Source: Verrucomicrobiota bacterium
GTDB lineage: Bacteria; Verrucomicrobiota; Verrucomicrobiia; Methylacidiphilales; Verrucolacustridaceae
Reading direction: 5' to 3'
Assembly: GCA_010025475.1 (NCBI GenBank)
Contig: RGTE01000002.1
Location: forward strand, 1-27,884
DNA length: 27,884 nucleotides
Below the pieces are notes generated by a model. It worked only from the letters and a program-made list of their open reading frames with translations, had not been told where the DNA came from and ran no database searches. Below are positions 15,112 through 22,699 of this stretch, in pieces (position 1 is the stretch's first letter; each line of letters starts with the position of its first letter). The position numbers and the translations under genes were made by a program.

Positions 15112-17129
15112 TGCCGATACAAGGAACCGCCAGGCCGTTGTTCATCAAGGATAGCTTGTTTCACGGCCCGGTCCAATGCCCCAGCAAACTTATTCCCTTG
15201 ATCGCCAGTGATTTGTGAATTGGCCGTTGTGCCATCGGCAGAATTGCTGATGTTCACGGCAATAGAAGTGGAATAGTTACTGCCAACAGCCCCTTTAAGG
15301 TCTACTGGCACGGAGCGATTATTGGGCATGGGAATAATTGCTTCATTGAAACGACCTTCGCCAACCATTGCCAAGGTGGGACGATTGACAATGGCGCCAT
15401 CAGCAAAACGACCCAAACCTTTAGTGAAATTAGCAACGGCGGCAGTGGAGTCAATTTGACTCATATTAAAAGATCCGGGAATTGCTTTGAATTGACTCAA
15501 ATTAAGACCGCCCGTAACACTTGGATCGCCAAACGGCGAAACAATTTCAGGTATTGACGGGGGATTGGTTAATCCTGCAAATTGCATCAGCCAAGCCACT
15601 GCTTTGTTGACATAGGCTCGCGTAAACTCTTGAATTAGGGAGTTGGCAATTTGCTTGAAAGCATTTTGCATAGATTGCGCAGTGTCTTTAACAATGGAGG
15701 AAAGATTAGTCCAGTCCGTACCAATGTCCACCAATGCAGAGCCCAAAGATTCTCTTATGGAATCACCAAGGCCGGTGAAGGCATCTTTAATGCGCTTAAT
15801 AGATTCATACTGTAAAGCGTATGCGGCTAAAGCACGATTAGTTCGTGCATCAGTAATACCCTTGTCATACAATTCCGCTTGCTTTTCTTCCATTCCCGGG
15901 GCTGCAATTAAAGCGCGTCGCTCTGCCTGTGCGTTAGCCATATAGTCCATTAGTGCTGCCCTTTCGCGGTTTTTGGAAACAATTTCATTCGTCAAGTCTC
16001 TTTGCTTTTTCAGGTCAGCAATGTTCGCCCGCGAATACCTTGACAGGCTTTCTGCATTTGCCTTGTCTATAGTGCCGGCATCAATAGCTTTCTTCAGTTC
16101 GTCATCAATCGCTTCTGCAGTTTTGATTGCCTTATCAAGGGCCCGTGTCCTTTGCAACACTTCCTCTACAATCGCCGGGTTAATTCCATTGCGAATGGCA
16201 TCGAGTCGTCTATTGTCACCTTCTTCTAGGTCTTTTTGTGTTCTCTTTATTTCGCCAAGTACACTAAATTGCTCGTTGTATTGCGCAAGCAAATTATTTG
16301 CTGCATCAAGACGAGCTTGTTGCGCCGCAAGTTCTTGCTGCCTTGCTTCAGAGGCTGAAACTTGACCGACAGTAGATGGCGCATCAACTTGTTGTGAGTA
16401 CGGGATGTTGACCTGGGGGGCGGGAGCGGGGAGAGCCGGTGGCGCAGGAACCTGTCTAGTGGGGGCAGGTAGAGCCTGTGGCGCAGGAGCCTGTTTAGAA
16501 GACTTTTTCTGAAGATCAGCAATTTCGTTTTCCAACTGTGCAATCCTTGGGAGTGTTCCCATGACAGTTTTTGCTGGATCTGTTGGGTCGGGAAGGGGGG
16601 CAACCCTCGGATCAAGTCCCTGCTTGGCACGGGCCAACATTATAGACATTACCTCAATTTCTTTGCGAGTGAGTTCTTGTAGGAATCCTACGGTCTTGCC
16701 AACGTCAACTGCCGCCTTGACAAACATATCTCCGGCTTGCTTAGCAAAGGTTTTGTTAATGTTTCCCACCCTCTTGGCAAAAGTTTCATTCGCTTTGTTA
16801 ATTTCTTCCGCATTTTTGCGCTTCATCTTCTCAAACTCTTCCTGCCGCTTACGAGCGTTTTCGGCAAAGTTTTCCTCTCGTTGCAATGCCTGTTCACGCC
16901 GATCGGCGGCTTGTTTTTCAATGTCACGCACTGTCTCTGCAGCACTCACGTCCTCTCCTGCAGCGCGACGACTATCAATTTCAAGATTCGCATTAAAGTC
17001 AGAGCGCAAGCGATTATTCTCGCGGCTCATTCGTGCGTTCTCTAGTTCAATTCTTCGCCTTTCGTCGTTAAGTCGTTCTTCAAAATCATTTGGCGTGGCT
17101 TTTGCGAAGATCCTGCAGGCTATTTTCAT
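15108..17129 (-). CDS. Tape measure protein, C-terminal fragment
   Basis: This 673-residue frame begins with a few residues that are probably not native (MKIACRIFAKATP) and from NDFEERLNDERRR onward continues the coiled coil that ends the upstream fragment. Long Lys/Glu/Arg-rich helices fill residues 15-190. A Pro/Ala linker with imperfect repeats (QALPAPTRQ, PPALPAPAPQ) lies near 210-245, followed by more coiled coil. The C-terminal segment GRFADGAIVNRPTLAMVGEG, then NEAIIPMPNNRSVPV, is the conserved end of many siphophage tape measure proteins. A 1-nt shift near 17086-17091 separates it from the previous fragment: reading CCAATG in place of CCAAATG would join them. The stop overlaps the L gene start (ATGA). 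A separate start at ATG 17129 has only a closely spaced GAGAGG before it. Confidence 0.85.
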   Translation of the reverse strand: MKIACRIFAKATPNDFEERLNDERRRIELENARMSRENNRLRSDFNANLEIDSRRAAGEDVSAAETVRDIEKQAADRREQALQREENFAENARKRQEEFEKMKRKNAEEINKANETFAKRVGNINKTFAKQAGDMFVKAAVDVGKTVGFLQELTRKEIEVMSIMLARAKQGLDPRVAPLPDPTDPAKTVMGTLPRIAQLENEIADLQKKSSKQAPAPQALPAPTRQVPAPPALPAPAPQVNIPYSQQVDAPSTVGQVSASEARQQELAAQQARLDAANNLLAQYNEQFSVLGEIKRTQKDLEEGDNRRLDAIRNGINPAIVEEVLQRTRALDKAIKTAEAIDDELKKAIDAGTIDKANAESLSRYSRANIADLKKQRDLTNEIVSKNRERAALMDYMANAQAERRALIAAPGMEEKQAELYDKGITDARTNRALAAYALQYESIKRIKDAFTGLGDSIRESLGSALVDIGTDWTNLSSIVKDTAQSMQNAFKQIANSLIQEFTRAYVNKAVAWLMQFAGLTNPPSIPEIVSPFGDPSVTGGLNLSQFKAIPGSFNMSQIDSTAAVANFTKGLGRFADGAIVNRPTLAMVGEGRFNEAIIPMPNNRSVPVDLKGAVGSNYSTSIAVNISNSADGTTANSQITGDQGNKFAGALDRAVKQAILDEQRPGGSLYRQ

Positions 17130-18870
17130 GATCCTCTCGCGCTTGCGCTAAATCTTCATCGCGCTTGAGAACAAGATTGTAGTAATCTTCTGAGAGTTTC
17201 TTTTGCCTCTTGGTGTTTTCGTCGTCTTGCGCTATGGCCATGGCACGCTTGCGATTCTTTTCAATGTCATCTATCGTTTTAATGGCTGCATCGTATTCTT
17301 TGATTTGTTTTTGCATGTCTTCAATGTTCGTTTGCAGTCCAGACCGCCCAGTGATGCCGACAGACGGATCTGTAAGGAATCGAACAAACGGATTGACGCC
17401 TGATTCTCGCTTTTGATTTACTGCCAACTGCTCTTTAAGAGAGGAAGCTTTTTGCTTGGCTTCACCAATGGTTAGCTCGCCACTGGCAATTTTTGAGATA
17501 ATCTCATTGGCTCCCAATACCCTGCTTAGCAGGCCAAGCTCTCGCATCTTTTTGATAAGTCCATCTAGTGCAATAATTGCACTTGTTGCCATATCTTGAA
17601 AGGATGCACCAATCGGAGCCAATGCTGTTCCAACTGTTATCTGAAGATCCATCGCAGCCTTCCCTAGGCGCTGTCCCGCATATTCTTGGCTTTGCACGAT
17701 TACTTTTGCGCTTTTTTCGTACTCAGCCTGCAAGCGTTTTGTGAAGGTAAGAAATTCATTGAGTCCAACTTGCCCCTGTTCCAGTGCTTTTTTCAGTGAA
17801 GCAGTAGTCATGTTATTGGCTTCCGCAAACAACGAGAACGCACCAGGAATGCGTTCTGCCAACTGGCCCACAAGTTCTTCGCTTTGCACAGTGCCCTTAG
17901 CGAAAATCTGCGTGACGGCTCGCATTGACCCCTCAAGATCCTCGGCACTGCCTCCAGTGGCAATGGAAGCGGCGGCAACGGCTTCAAATACTTGCTTGGT
18001 TGTGTTTGCCGAATAACCTGCGGCACGAATAGAGGCTTGGAGCTTGGTATATGGAACAATAACCTTATCAACACTCATTGCGAAGCCATTACTAATATCG
18101 TTCACCGCTTTCAAGTTTTCACCGTAGCCTTTCAGACCATCGCTAACGCCGCGTAGGGCAATTTGGAGCCTAGAGACAGAGGCGGCATAGGTGGCAGTAG
18201 CACTAGCGGCGGCAAGCATTTGGTCTGCCGTTTGCCCCACGGCAGCGCCCGTAAATGAACCGGGAATGCCACCTATAAAACCGCCAACAAGGCCCCCTAA
18301 TGCGCTAAGGGGACTACCAGCCAGTCCGCCACCATAAAGGATAGAGCCGCCCGCAGCGCCAAAACGCTCGCGGAGAGGAACGGCCTTACGAGTTACTTTT
18401 TCTAATTCGTTTTCAATGCGTACAATTTCGCGCCTCAACTCTTGCCATGGGCCAGTCTTGGGCTCCATGTCACGAATGCGGAGATTCAAACTTTGCAGTT
18501 TGGTTTCAAGACCAGCAATGGAGCGGGGATCAAGGGATTTTTGTAATTGGTCTAGCGAGATTTGTTCTGCAATGGCATCAGCCTTTCGCAGTCCAGCCTG
18601 TAATTGGCCAATCTGTTCTTGAAAATGTGTCCATTCAATCGTATTTGGCTTGATCTGTGCTGCTTCTAATTGCAAAGCCTGCAGAACTTTTGTGATGCGA
18701 GTGGCGGAACCACTTTCAAACCACTCGGCACTCCCCCGCAGATTCTGCACTTGCGCTGCAATTTGTGTGCGCTCCTGTTCGCCCATCGCCACGCCCACTT
18801 GACGCTGAGCATTGCGGAACTCTTGGCTGCCACCAGGAAGTCCTTGCGCTTTCTGTGAGAGCAGTTGCAC
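17086..18870 (-). CDS. Tape measure protein, middle fragment
   Basis: This frame has 594 residues from a GTG at 18870, which is probably not a real start. It carries the tail end of a five-copy 62-residue repeat, then a Gly/Ala-rich hydrophobic segment (about 175-215), then the conserved tape measure domain: FAKGTVQSEELVGQLAERIPG and NNMTTASLKKALEQGQVG. It ends in coiled coil (YYNLVLKRDEDLAQ). Tape measure proteins set tail length and occupy the tail tube, and their hydrophobic segments are thought to help DNA cross the membrane. The upstream boundary is a 32-bp duplication; the downstream boundary is a 1-nt shift. All three frames together are one gene. Confidence 0.85.
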   Translation of the reverse strand: MQLLSQKAQGLPGGSQEFRNAQRQVGVAMGEQERTQIAAQVQNLRGSAEWFESGSATRITKVLQALQLEAAQIKPNTIEWTHFQEQIGQLQAGLRKADAIAEQISLDQLQKSLDPRSIAGLETKLQSLNLRIRDMEPKTGPWQELRREIVRIENELEKVTRKAVPLRERFGAAGGSILYGGGLAGSPLSALGGLVGGFIGGIPGSFTGAAVGQTADQMLAAASATATYAASVSRLQIALRGVSDGLKGYGENLKAVNDISNGFAMSVDKVIVPYTKLQASIRAAGYSANTTKQVFEAVAAASIATGGSAEDLEGSMRAVTQIFAKGTVQSEELVGQLAERIPGAFSLFAEANNMTTASLKKALEQGQVGLNEFLTFTKRLQAEYEKSAKVIVQSQEYAGQRLGKAAMDLQITVGTALAPIGASFQDMATSAIIALDGLIKKMRELGLLSRVLGANEIISKIASGELTIGEAKQKASSLKEQLAVNQKRESGVNPFVRFLTDPSVGITGRSGLQTNIEDMQKQIKEYDAAIKTIDDIEKNRKRAMAIAQDDENTKRQKKLSEDYYNLVLKRDEDLAQAREDHENSLQDLRKSHAK

Positions 18871-19301
18871 TTGAGCGTTAAGCCGCTCCAGAGCAGTTGC
18901 ACTTGAGCGTTAAGCCGCTCCAATGAGCCCTTGGGAAGTGACTCAACAAGCCTTTCAAGCGTGATGGATTCCGCAATCTTGGCCGTGCGTTGCAATTCTG
19001 CCTGAATGTCTCCAATCTGTTCTTGCAATACTTGCCATGAGTGGGTATCTGGGTCAATCTCGCTGGCGTAAATTTGTAATGCCTGGAGACGTTTGCCTAA
19101 AGATGCTAGTGATCCTCCTGTGAACTGTTCGGATGCAAATTGCGAGCGAATAGCTTGTGATATGTTTTCAACGCGCTCTAGCATCCCCTCCAGTGTTCCA
19201 ACTTCCGCCTGTAGCTCTTTGAATTGTGAGGATCCAACATCTACCTTTCCTGCCGCTTCCCGAGCCTTTTCTAGTTCTTCGTAAAGGCCAATAACACGTT
19301 C
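18340..19301 (-). repeat. Five 62-residue protein repeats in the tape measure
   Basis: Copies start at restored residues 438, 500, 562, 624 and 686 (ERVIGL, GSLASL, GSLERL, GSATRI, RSIAGL). Each has Leu or Val at position 10, Trp or Phe at 27 and Val or Ile at 34, and most have Gly at 35. The spacing of copies 2 to 5 is exactly 62 only if one 32-bp unit inside copy three is removed. Confidence 0.8.
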
Positions 19302-20612
19302 TACTTGCCCTTCCTCCTGCCCCGGAACCGTATAACTTGAAAGGCTACCTTCATACAGTCCGGGCCGTGCAGTGGTGCCGATTCTTCGCGGCTTTATTTC
19401 AGACTGCAAGGATTTAAGTTCGGACTGCGCCAGTGTCTTAAACGGATTGCTGCCAATCGGACTGGCTTCTACTTGCTTGGCGAAACTAGCGGCAGCCCGC
19501 ATTGCCCCATTGACGGGGTCAGCCATGGCATCGGCAAAGTTTTTGCCAAAACTCTGACCAAAACCTTTCCCCGAAATTGACTTCAGAGTGGTTTCAAGCT
19601 TGTTCTTAACCGAATCAAGGCTTAAGCCTTGGCCAATGCCTCCGATAGAGTCCGCAACCCGGTCATACCCTTGGCCAACCTTGTCAAAAATCGCATCAAT
19701 TTTGTTTTCCAGGAGATCACTTGTCTTGTCAAGTTGACGGCCAATGGTATTGGCAATGTTTCCCGCTTTTTGTCCAGCACCTTGTAGCCCCGTATCAAAC
19801 GCACCTTTTACATTGTTAGCAAGTTCTCTGGCCGCCTCAATAGCCTGCTTAGATTGTTTGGTAATGCCAAGAGCCAGTCCAATTACGGTATTGACACCAA
19901 AGCCAAAGGTTTTCTTTGAGGGAGACTGAATCCTAAGAATAGCCCGCAAGGTTTTTAGCACTTCCGCACCAAGAGCTTCTGAAGCGGCCCCGGCCTTCCC
20001 TTTTCCGGCAACCAATGAGCCCACAAGACCAGCAATGGCCTGATCGCCAGCCTCCCTAAGCCCCTTGCTTAATGCAGTTTTAATCTGAGGAACGTTTAGC
20101 TTCTCAAGCCCCTCAAGGCCACTCACGCCTTTACTTTGGGCTAATCCGCCAAGGTCTAACAGTTCAACACGACGAAGACCGCGAACCCTTTTTGCCAATA
20201 ATTCCCTAACTTGATCTGCCGCGCCAGGTGAAGCCAGTCTCACCTCAACGTCAATAACGTCTAGCTTCTGGGCCTCTTGTTGTAGCGCAGCATTAAGTTG
20301 CTTGACTTGCGTTTGGGCAACCTTCTGAATGTCACTGGAAGGGAGTAGTGCCTTGGCAATGCTCGCGCCAGACAGCGACTGTTTGGACAGTTCAACATTC
20401 GCACTAATGCGATTCTGCTTAAAATAAGCAATGGTCTGACGAAGGTGCCGTTGCTTAAGATCAAGCTCAGCATTCAGTGCCTTGAGTTGGCTTAAATCAA
20501 CAGTCGGCACAATAGGCGTGCCAACCTGCCGATGTAGCCGCTTGATTTCGCGCTCTACCTGCGGGGCATTAGTGGTAAAAAGAACCTCATAGGCCGCATT
20601 AGGCACGATCAA
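18666..20612 (-). CDS. Tape measure protein, N-terminal fragment
   Basis: The frame opens at TTG 20612, which overlaps the predicted original stop of the upstream gene as TTGA. A GTG at 20606 is an equally good start, because AAGGGGG lies seven bases before it. Residues 1-130 are helical, and LRIQSPSKKTFGFGVNTVIGLALGI is a Ser-Pro-Ser motif recurrent in tape measure proteins. From residue 438 the first copies of a 62-residue repeat appear. The native reading ends near residue 585 (LNAQVQLL); the remaining 60-odd residues, rich in Lys, Cys and Trp, come from the shifted frame after the 32-bp duplication. The corrected gene, 20612-15108, would encode about 1823 residues. Confidence 0.85.
   Translation of the reverse strand: MIVPNAAYEVLFTTNAPQVEREIKRLHRQVGTPIVPTVDLSQLKALNAELDLKQRHLRQTIAYFKQNRISANVELSKQSLSGASIAKALLPSSDIQKVAQTQVKQLNAALQQEAQKLDVIDVEVRLASPGAADQVRELLAKRVRGLRRVELLDLGGLAQSKGVSGLEGLEKLNVPQIKTALSKGLREAGDQAIAGLVGSLVAGKGKAGAASEALGAEVLKTLRAILRIQSPSKKTFGFGVNTVIGLALGITKQSKQAIEAARELANNVKGAFDTGLQGAGQKAGNIANTIGRQLDKTSDLLENKIDAIFDKVGQGYDRVADSIGGIGQGLSLDSVKNKLETTLKSISGKGFGQSFGKNFADAMADPVNGAMRAAASFAKQVEASPIGSNPFKTLAQSELKSLQSEIKPRRIGTTARPGLYEGSLSSYTVPGQEEGQVERVIGLYEELEKAREAAGKVDVGSSQFKELQAEVGTLEGMLERVENISQAIRSQFASEQFTGGSLASLGKRLQALQIYASEIDPDTHSWQVLQEQIGDIQAELQRTAKIAESITLERLVESLPKGSLERLNAQVQLLWSGLTLKCNCSHRKRKDFLVAAKSSAMLSVKWAWRWANRSAHKLQRKCRICGGVPSGLKVVPPLASQKFCRLCN
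18858..18921. repeat. 32-bp perfect tandem duplication inside the tape measure gene
   Basis: The 32-bp unit spans 18858-18889 and repeats without mismatch at 18890-18921; the next base also matches. The length is not a multiple of three and breaks the tape measure frame. Removing one copy joins LNAQVQLL to SQKAQGLPGGS and restores the 62-residue repeat spacing. Confidence 0.93.
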
Positions 20613-20655
20613 TCCCCCTTAATCCGTTGCTGTCTAAGACCAGCAATTATTGCAC

Positions 20656-21090
20656 TCATTCTAAGCAACACTGGCACAGTCCATGGTCTACCAGGCACGG
20701 CGTGTAGCCATCATGCACAAACAAAGCATAATCTCTGTCGCCATCGCCTGTCCATCGGAATAACGTTGCATTTGGCGCATCAATACGCTCTTGGCTATTC
20801 TTCAGTGCTTCAGTGTCAACAATGTCCCGTGGCGAATAGGGCAAGTTACCATCTTGCGAAAGATAGTCGCCATTCTCTCGCAGTGTACCAGTCATGCCTC
20901 TGACAATGATCGGCTGACCATTGCGCCTTATCACAGTCACACCTTCGGGCCGGTCATAGTCAAACTCATCTTCAAAAGAACCCTGAAACTCAACGCTCAC
21001 CCTATCCATCAATTCCCTGAACACTTCCCTTGGTAGAGAAATGGTCTGGGCAATCATTCGCATTGAATCATAGTTAGGCTTCTTTGCCAC
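20656..21090 (-). CDS. Tail completion-like protein (HK97 gp10-like pattern), C-terminus frameshifted
   Basis: I place the start at GTG 21090, which overlaps the stop of the chaperone extension as TAGTG; ATG 21063 is the alternative. The body contains VRGMTGTLRENGDYL and DYALFVHDGYT, the latter resembling the conserved VHxGYT region of HK97 gp10-like head-tail/tail completion proteins, which is normally followed by a PxRPW motif. Here the frame after GYT runs into a Cys-rich ending (CLVDHGLCQCC). In another frame the same DNA reads VPGRPWTVPVLLRM and continues to a TGA at 20611-20609 that overlaps the tape measure TTG. One base seems to be missing near 20695-20710. Corrected length would be 160 residues. 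Confidence 0.7.
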   Translation of the reverse strand: MAKKPNYDSMRMIAQTISLPREVFRELMDRVSVEFQGSFEDEFDYDRPEGVTVIRRNGQPIIVRGMTGTLRENGDYLSQDGNLPYSPRDIVDTEALKNSQERIDAPNATLFRWTGDGDRDYALFVHDGYTPCLVDHGLCQCCLE

Positions 21091-21503
21091 TATCGTAATT
21101 CTGCACCAATTAAACCAACGATAACAGGAGGCAAACGGAGATTCTTCAATGCCCACTGCATCGCTTCTTTGGTTTCACTACTAATGCCAGTAGCCTTCGG
21201 CCGCTCAAATGGCAGGAAGTCATCAACGGAAGCTTTGGCAGTTTTCCCGCCCAATGCTCCCACTACTGTCACGGCCAACTTAGCAGTGCTAATGCTTTGT
21301 GCGTTGATAAGTTGTTGCTGCTCATTGCTAGCTTGCTCCAACATTGTCCGCAATAGTGCCATTGGCACCTTCCCAAAGCGTTCCGCATGAAAAATGGGAT
21401 CGGCAATGGAAAGAGCCATGATGCGGCAATACAAAGCAGCCCAATCCGTAGACTGGGCTAAAGTGCTTTCACTTTGCTTTTCTAGCCGCTCTAGCCTTGT
21501 GCC
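21090..21503 (-). CDS. Tail assembly chaperone GT extension (reached by -1 frameshift)
   Basis: This frame has no ribosome binding site of its own but is open without a stop back to a slippery heptamer inside the upstream chaperone gene. It adds 137 residues (GTRLERLEKQ, then DWAALYCRIMALSIADPIFHAERFG, ending VGLIGAELR). In lambda and many siphophages, tail chaperones G and GT are made in a fixed ratio by -1 frameshifting before the tape measure gene; GT recruits tube subunits to the tape measure. The position just before the tape measure region and the length fit. The predicted fusion is about 308 residues. In-frame TTG 21434 and ATG 21419 exist but lack good initiation signals. Confidence 0.82.
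   Translation of the reverse strand, partial: GTRLERLEKQSESTLAQSTDWAALYCRIMALSIADPIFHAERFGKVPMALLRTMLEQASNEQQQLINAQSISTAKLAVTVVGALGGKTAKASVDDFLPFERPKATGISSETKEAMQWALKNLRLPPVIVGLIGAELR
21438..21475 (-). promoter_or_regulatory. Two adjacent hairpins downstream of the G/GT slippery site
   Basis: On the minus strand AAAGTG-AAAG-CACTTT (21475-21460) is directly followed by AGCCCA-N10-TGGGCT (21459-21438). Both stems are perfect six-base pairs and could stack. They begin about 27 bases after the slippery site, which is farther than the usual stimulatory spacing, so a role in frameshifting is only possible. Confidence 0.35.
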
Positions 21504-22015
21504 TTTGGGGATTCGTCCTCATCGTCGTCTCCTGCGCTTGCAGGGCCTTCCTCCTTCGCCATGAAGGCTTCCACAGCATCAAGCATGGGCTTGGTGAGTT
21601 TGCCAGTATCAGCCTTGCTCCAGTCGGTCGTAGCCACCCACTCAGCGCCTTTCAGCACTTCCCCGCGATTCTGGAAGAACCTTGTCACAAGCTCTTCAAA
21701 TTGATCTTGGGCCGATGGCAGGAGCAGGAACAGGGCTGCAGCATCCTCGGCATGATCGCCAAGTTGCTCTTGCCTTTCGGGCGCATCCGACTGGAGCAGA
21801 TCAAAGGCTTCATCTTCACTAATGCCTTTCTCTGCCGCAATGCGTCGTGCAAGCCGAATAGCACGCAGGCTAAACTCAGCCCGCTTTTTGCTTTGCAGTT
21901 CCCGCAGCCACACTTCCTCCGTGAGCCAACTTCCAAAACTCCGCAGACGCAGCCTTTCAGCAATAGCCTCATACTTGGCATTGCCGACCAGGAAGAAATC
22001 GCTGTATTGACTCAT
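21491..22015 (-). CDS. Tail assembly chaperone, G-type
   Basis: The protein has 174 residues: helical and charged, rich in Glu, Arg and Leu, with an acidic low-complexity end (GDDDEDESPKAQG). This acidic tail, the position between tail terminator and tape measure, and the -1 frameshift site near its 3' end are the hallmarks of the lambda G-type chaperone. It keeps the tape measure protein soluble during tail assembly and is not part of the finished virion in lambda. The start ATG 22015 follows the previous stop by six bases; there is no strong ribosome binding site, so coupling is likely. Confidence 0.82.
   Translation of the reverse strand: MSQYSDFFLVGNAKYEAIAERLRLRSFGSWLTEEVWLRELQSKKRAEFSLRAIRLARRIAAEKGISEDEAFDLLQSDAPERQEQLGDHAEDAAALFLLLPSAQDQFEELVTRFFQNRGEVLKGAEWVATTDWSKADTGKLTKPMLDAVEAFMAKEEGPASAGDDDEDESPKAQG
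21503..21509 (-). promoter_or_regulatory. Programmed -1 frameshift slippery heptamer C CCA AAG
   Basis: The minus-strand heptamer is CCCAAAG and the zero frame reads C-CCA-AAG, the X-XXY-YYZ arrangement needed for tandem -1 slippage. It lies four codons before the TAG of the G-type gene, and the -1 frame stays open to 21090. A GAGGA motif six bases upstream could act as a stimulatory Shine-Dalgarno-like element, as in dnaX. Confidence 0.8.
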
Positions 22016-22021
22016 TGAAAA

Positions 22022-22243
22022 TTAAACAAGCAGCGTAAGTCTAGCGTTAACTTGCCGGCAAGGCATGGGATTACCAATGGCACGATGGGGAAGGCCAATG
22101 ATTAGCTTTTCGCCTTTCCAAGGGATGACAACGCTTGCTGGGCAATTAGATACAAAACAAGCCAAACCAGCAAAAATCAAGCCATCCTCTAGCTTTGCAT
22201 TAAAGAGCCAAGCCTTTTCACATTCGCTTTTGACAACCTTCAT
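22022..22243 (-). CDS. Small hypothetical protein in the tail gene cluster
   Basis: The protein has 73 residues and starts MKVVKSECEKAWLFNAKLEDG. It has four cysteines and two hydrophobic stretches (GLIFAGLACFV, SVVIPW), but neither is convincing as a membrane helix. The start overlaps the stop of the tail terminator gene as ATGA, so it is a coupled member of the operon. It lies where some siphophages carry a small extra gene between tail terminator and chaperones. I do not recognise the family and assign no function. Confidence 0.55.
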   Translation of the reverse strand: MKVVKSECEKAWLFNAKLEDGLIFAGLACFVSNCPASVVIPWKGEKLIIGLPHRAIGNPMPCRQVNARLTLLV

Positions 22244-22647
22244 CGCGGCAACAGGGGCTTAACTTCAGTGTCAGGAATCGTAATGCGATACTGGCCATAG
22301 GCCACGTCGGTTTCGGGCGATGGCGAAAAAGTGGCATCAGGAAACCTACGCTCAAGCCTTTCCACTGCTTCATCAAGGGCCGTGCTTCCGCCAGCATAGT
22401 TGACCAGCATCACCACCCAAGCCTTACGGCTAATTACGGTTCCAACTCCAGCCTGGGGCGAACGCCGAGGGAACTCTTCCATGGTCACTTCCAAGCCCTG
22501 TACTTTCCAATCGCTAGGCACGCCTTGAGTGCCAGTGATATACACTGCCGGAATTGCTTGACCATTGGGCAAAATGTAATTGCCAATCAGGCTTGGTGGA
22601 CACTCCAAGGCCGAAACAATGGTATCACGAAGTTGAATTTTGTCCAA
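22240..22647 (-). CDS. Tail terminator-like protein (TTG start)
   Basis: The frame is open upstream into the tail tube gene, but the likely start is TTG 22647: GGGAGG lies exactly eight bases before it, and the protein then begins DKIQLRDTIVSALE, a normal N-terminus for tail terminators. That gives 135 residues. The form, a short helix, then AVYITGTQGVPSDW, WVVMLVNYAGG, then LERRFPDATF, fits small siphophage tail terminator proteins (lambda gpU role), which stop tube growth and join the head. The family call is by position and general pattern. The ribosome binding site sits inside a hairpin that also looks like a transcription terminator. Confidence 0.65.
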   Translation of the reverse strand: MDKIQLRDTIVSALECPPSLIGNYILPNGQAIPAVYITGTQGVPSDWKVQGLEVTMEEFPRRSPQAGVGTVISRKAWVVMLVNYAGGSTALDEAVERLERRFPDATFSPSPETDVAYGQYRITIPDTEVKPLLPR

Positions 22648-22675
22648 AAGAAAAGCCTCCCGATAGAGGGAGGCT
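22646..22675 (-). terminator. Leftward terminator-like hairpin that embeds the next gene's ribosome binding site
   Basis: On the minus strand AGCCTCCC (22675-22668), a 6-base loop, and GGGAGGCT (22661-22654) form a perfect eight-pair stem followed by TTTCTTTT. This is a Rho-independent terminator shape, 24 bases after the tail tube gene. The GGGAGG of the descending arm (22661-22656) is also the Shine-Dalgarno for TTG 22647, so the stem would hide it. Confidence 0.78.
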
Positions 22676-22699
22676 AACAAAGAAACAATGGAAAAGCAA

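Noticed and set aside
16380..16500. Imperfect Pro/Ala-coding repeat units, considered as a regulatory repeat or CRISPR-like array
   Set aside because: The units are in frame, vary in sequence and encode a flexible linker in the tape measure; no conserved repeat with unique spacers exists.
17086..17129. Programmed +1 frameshift or true reinitiation within the tape measure gene
   Set aside because: There is no known shifty stop context. A start at 17129 has a badly spaced ribosome binding site, and the protein reads more naturally as one interrupted coiled coil.
16561..17151. 196-codon plus-strand open frame opposite the tape measure coiled coil
   Set aside because: Its Ser/Arg/Leu-rich low-complexity product is what the reverse of a Lys/Glu/Arg coiled coil gives; no initiation signal.
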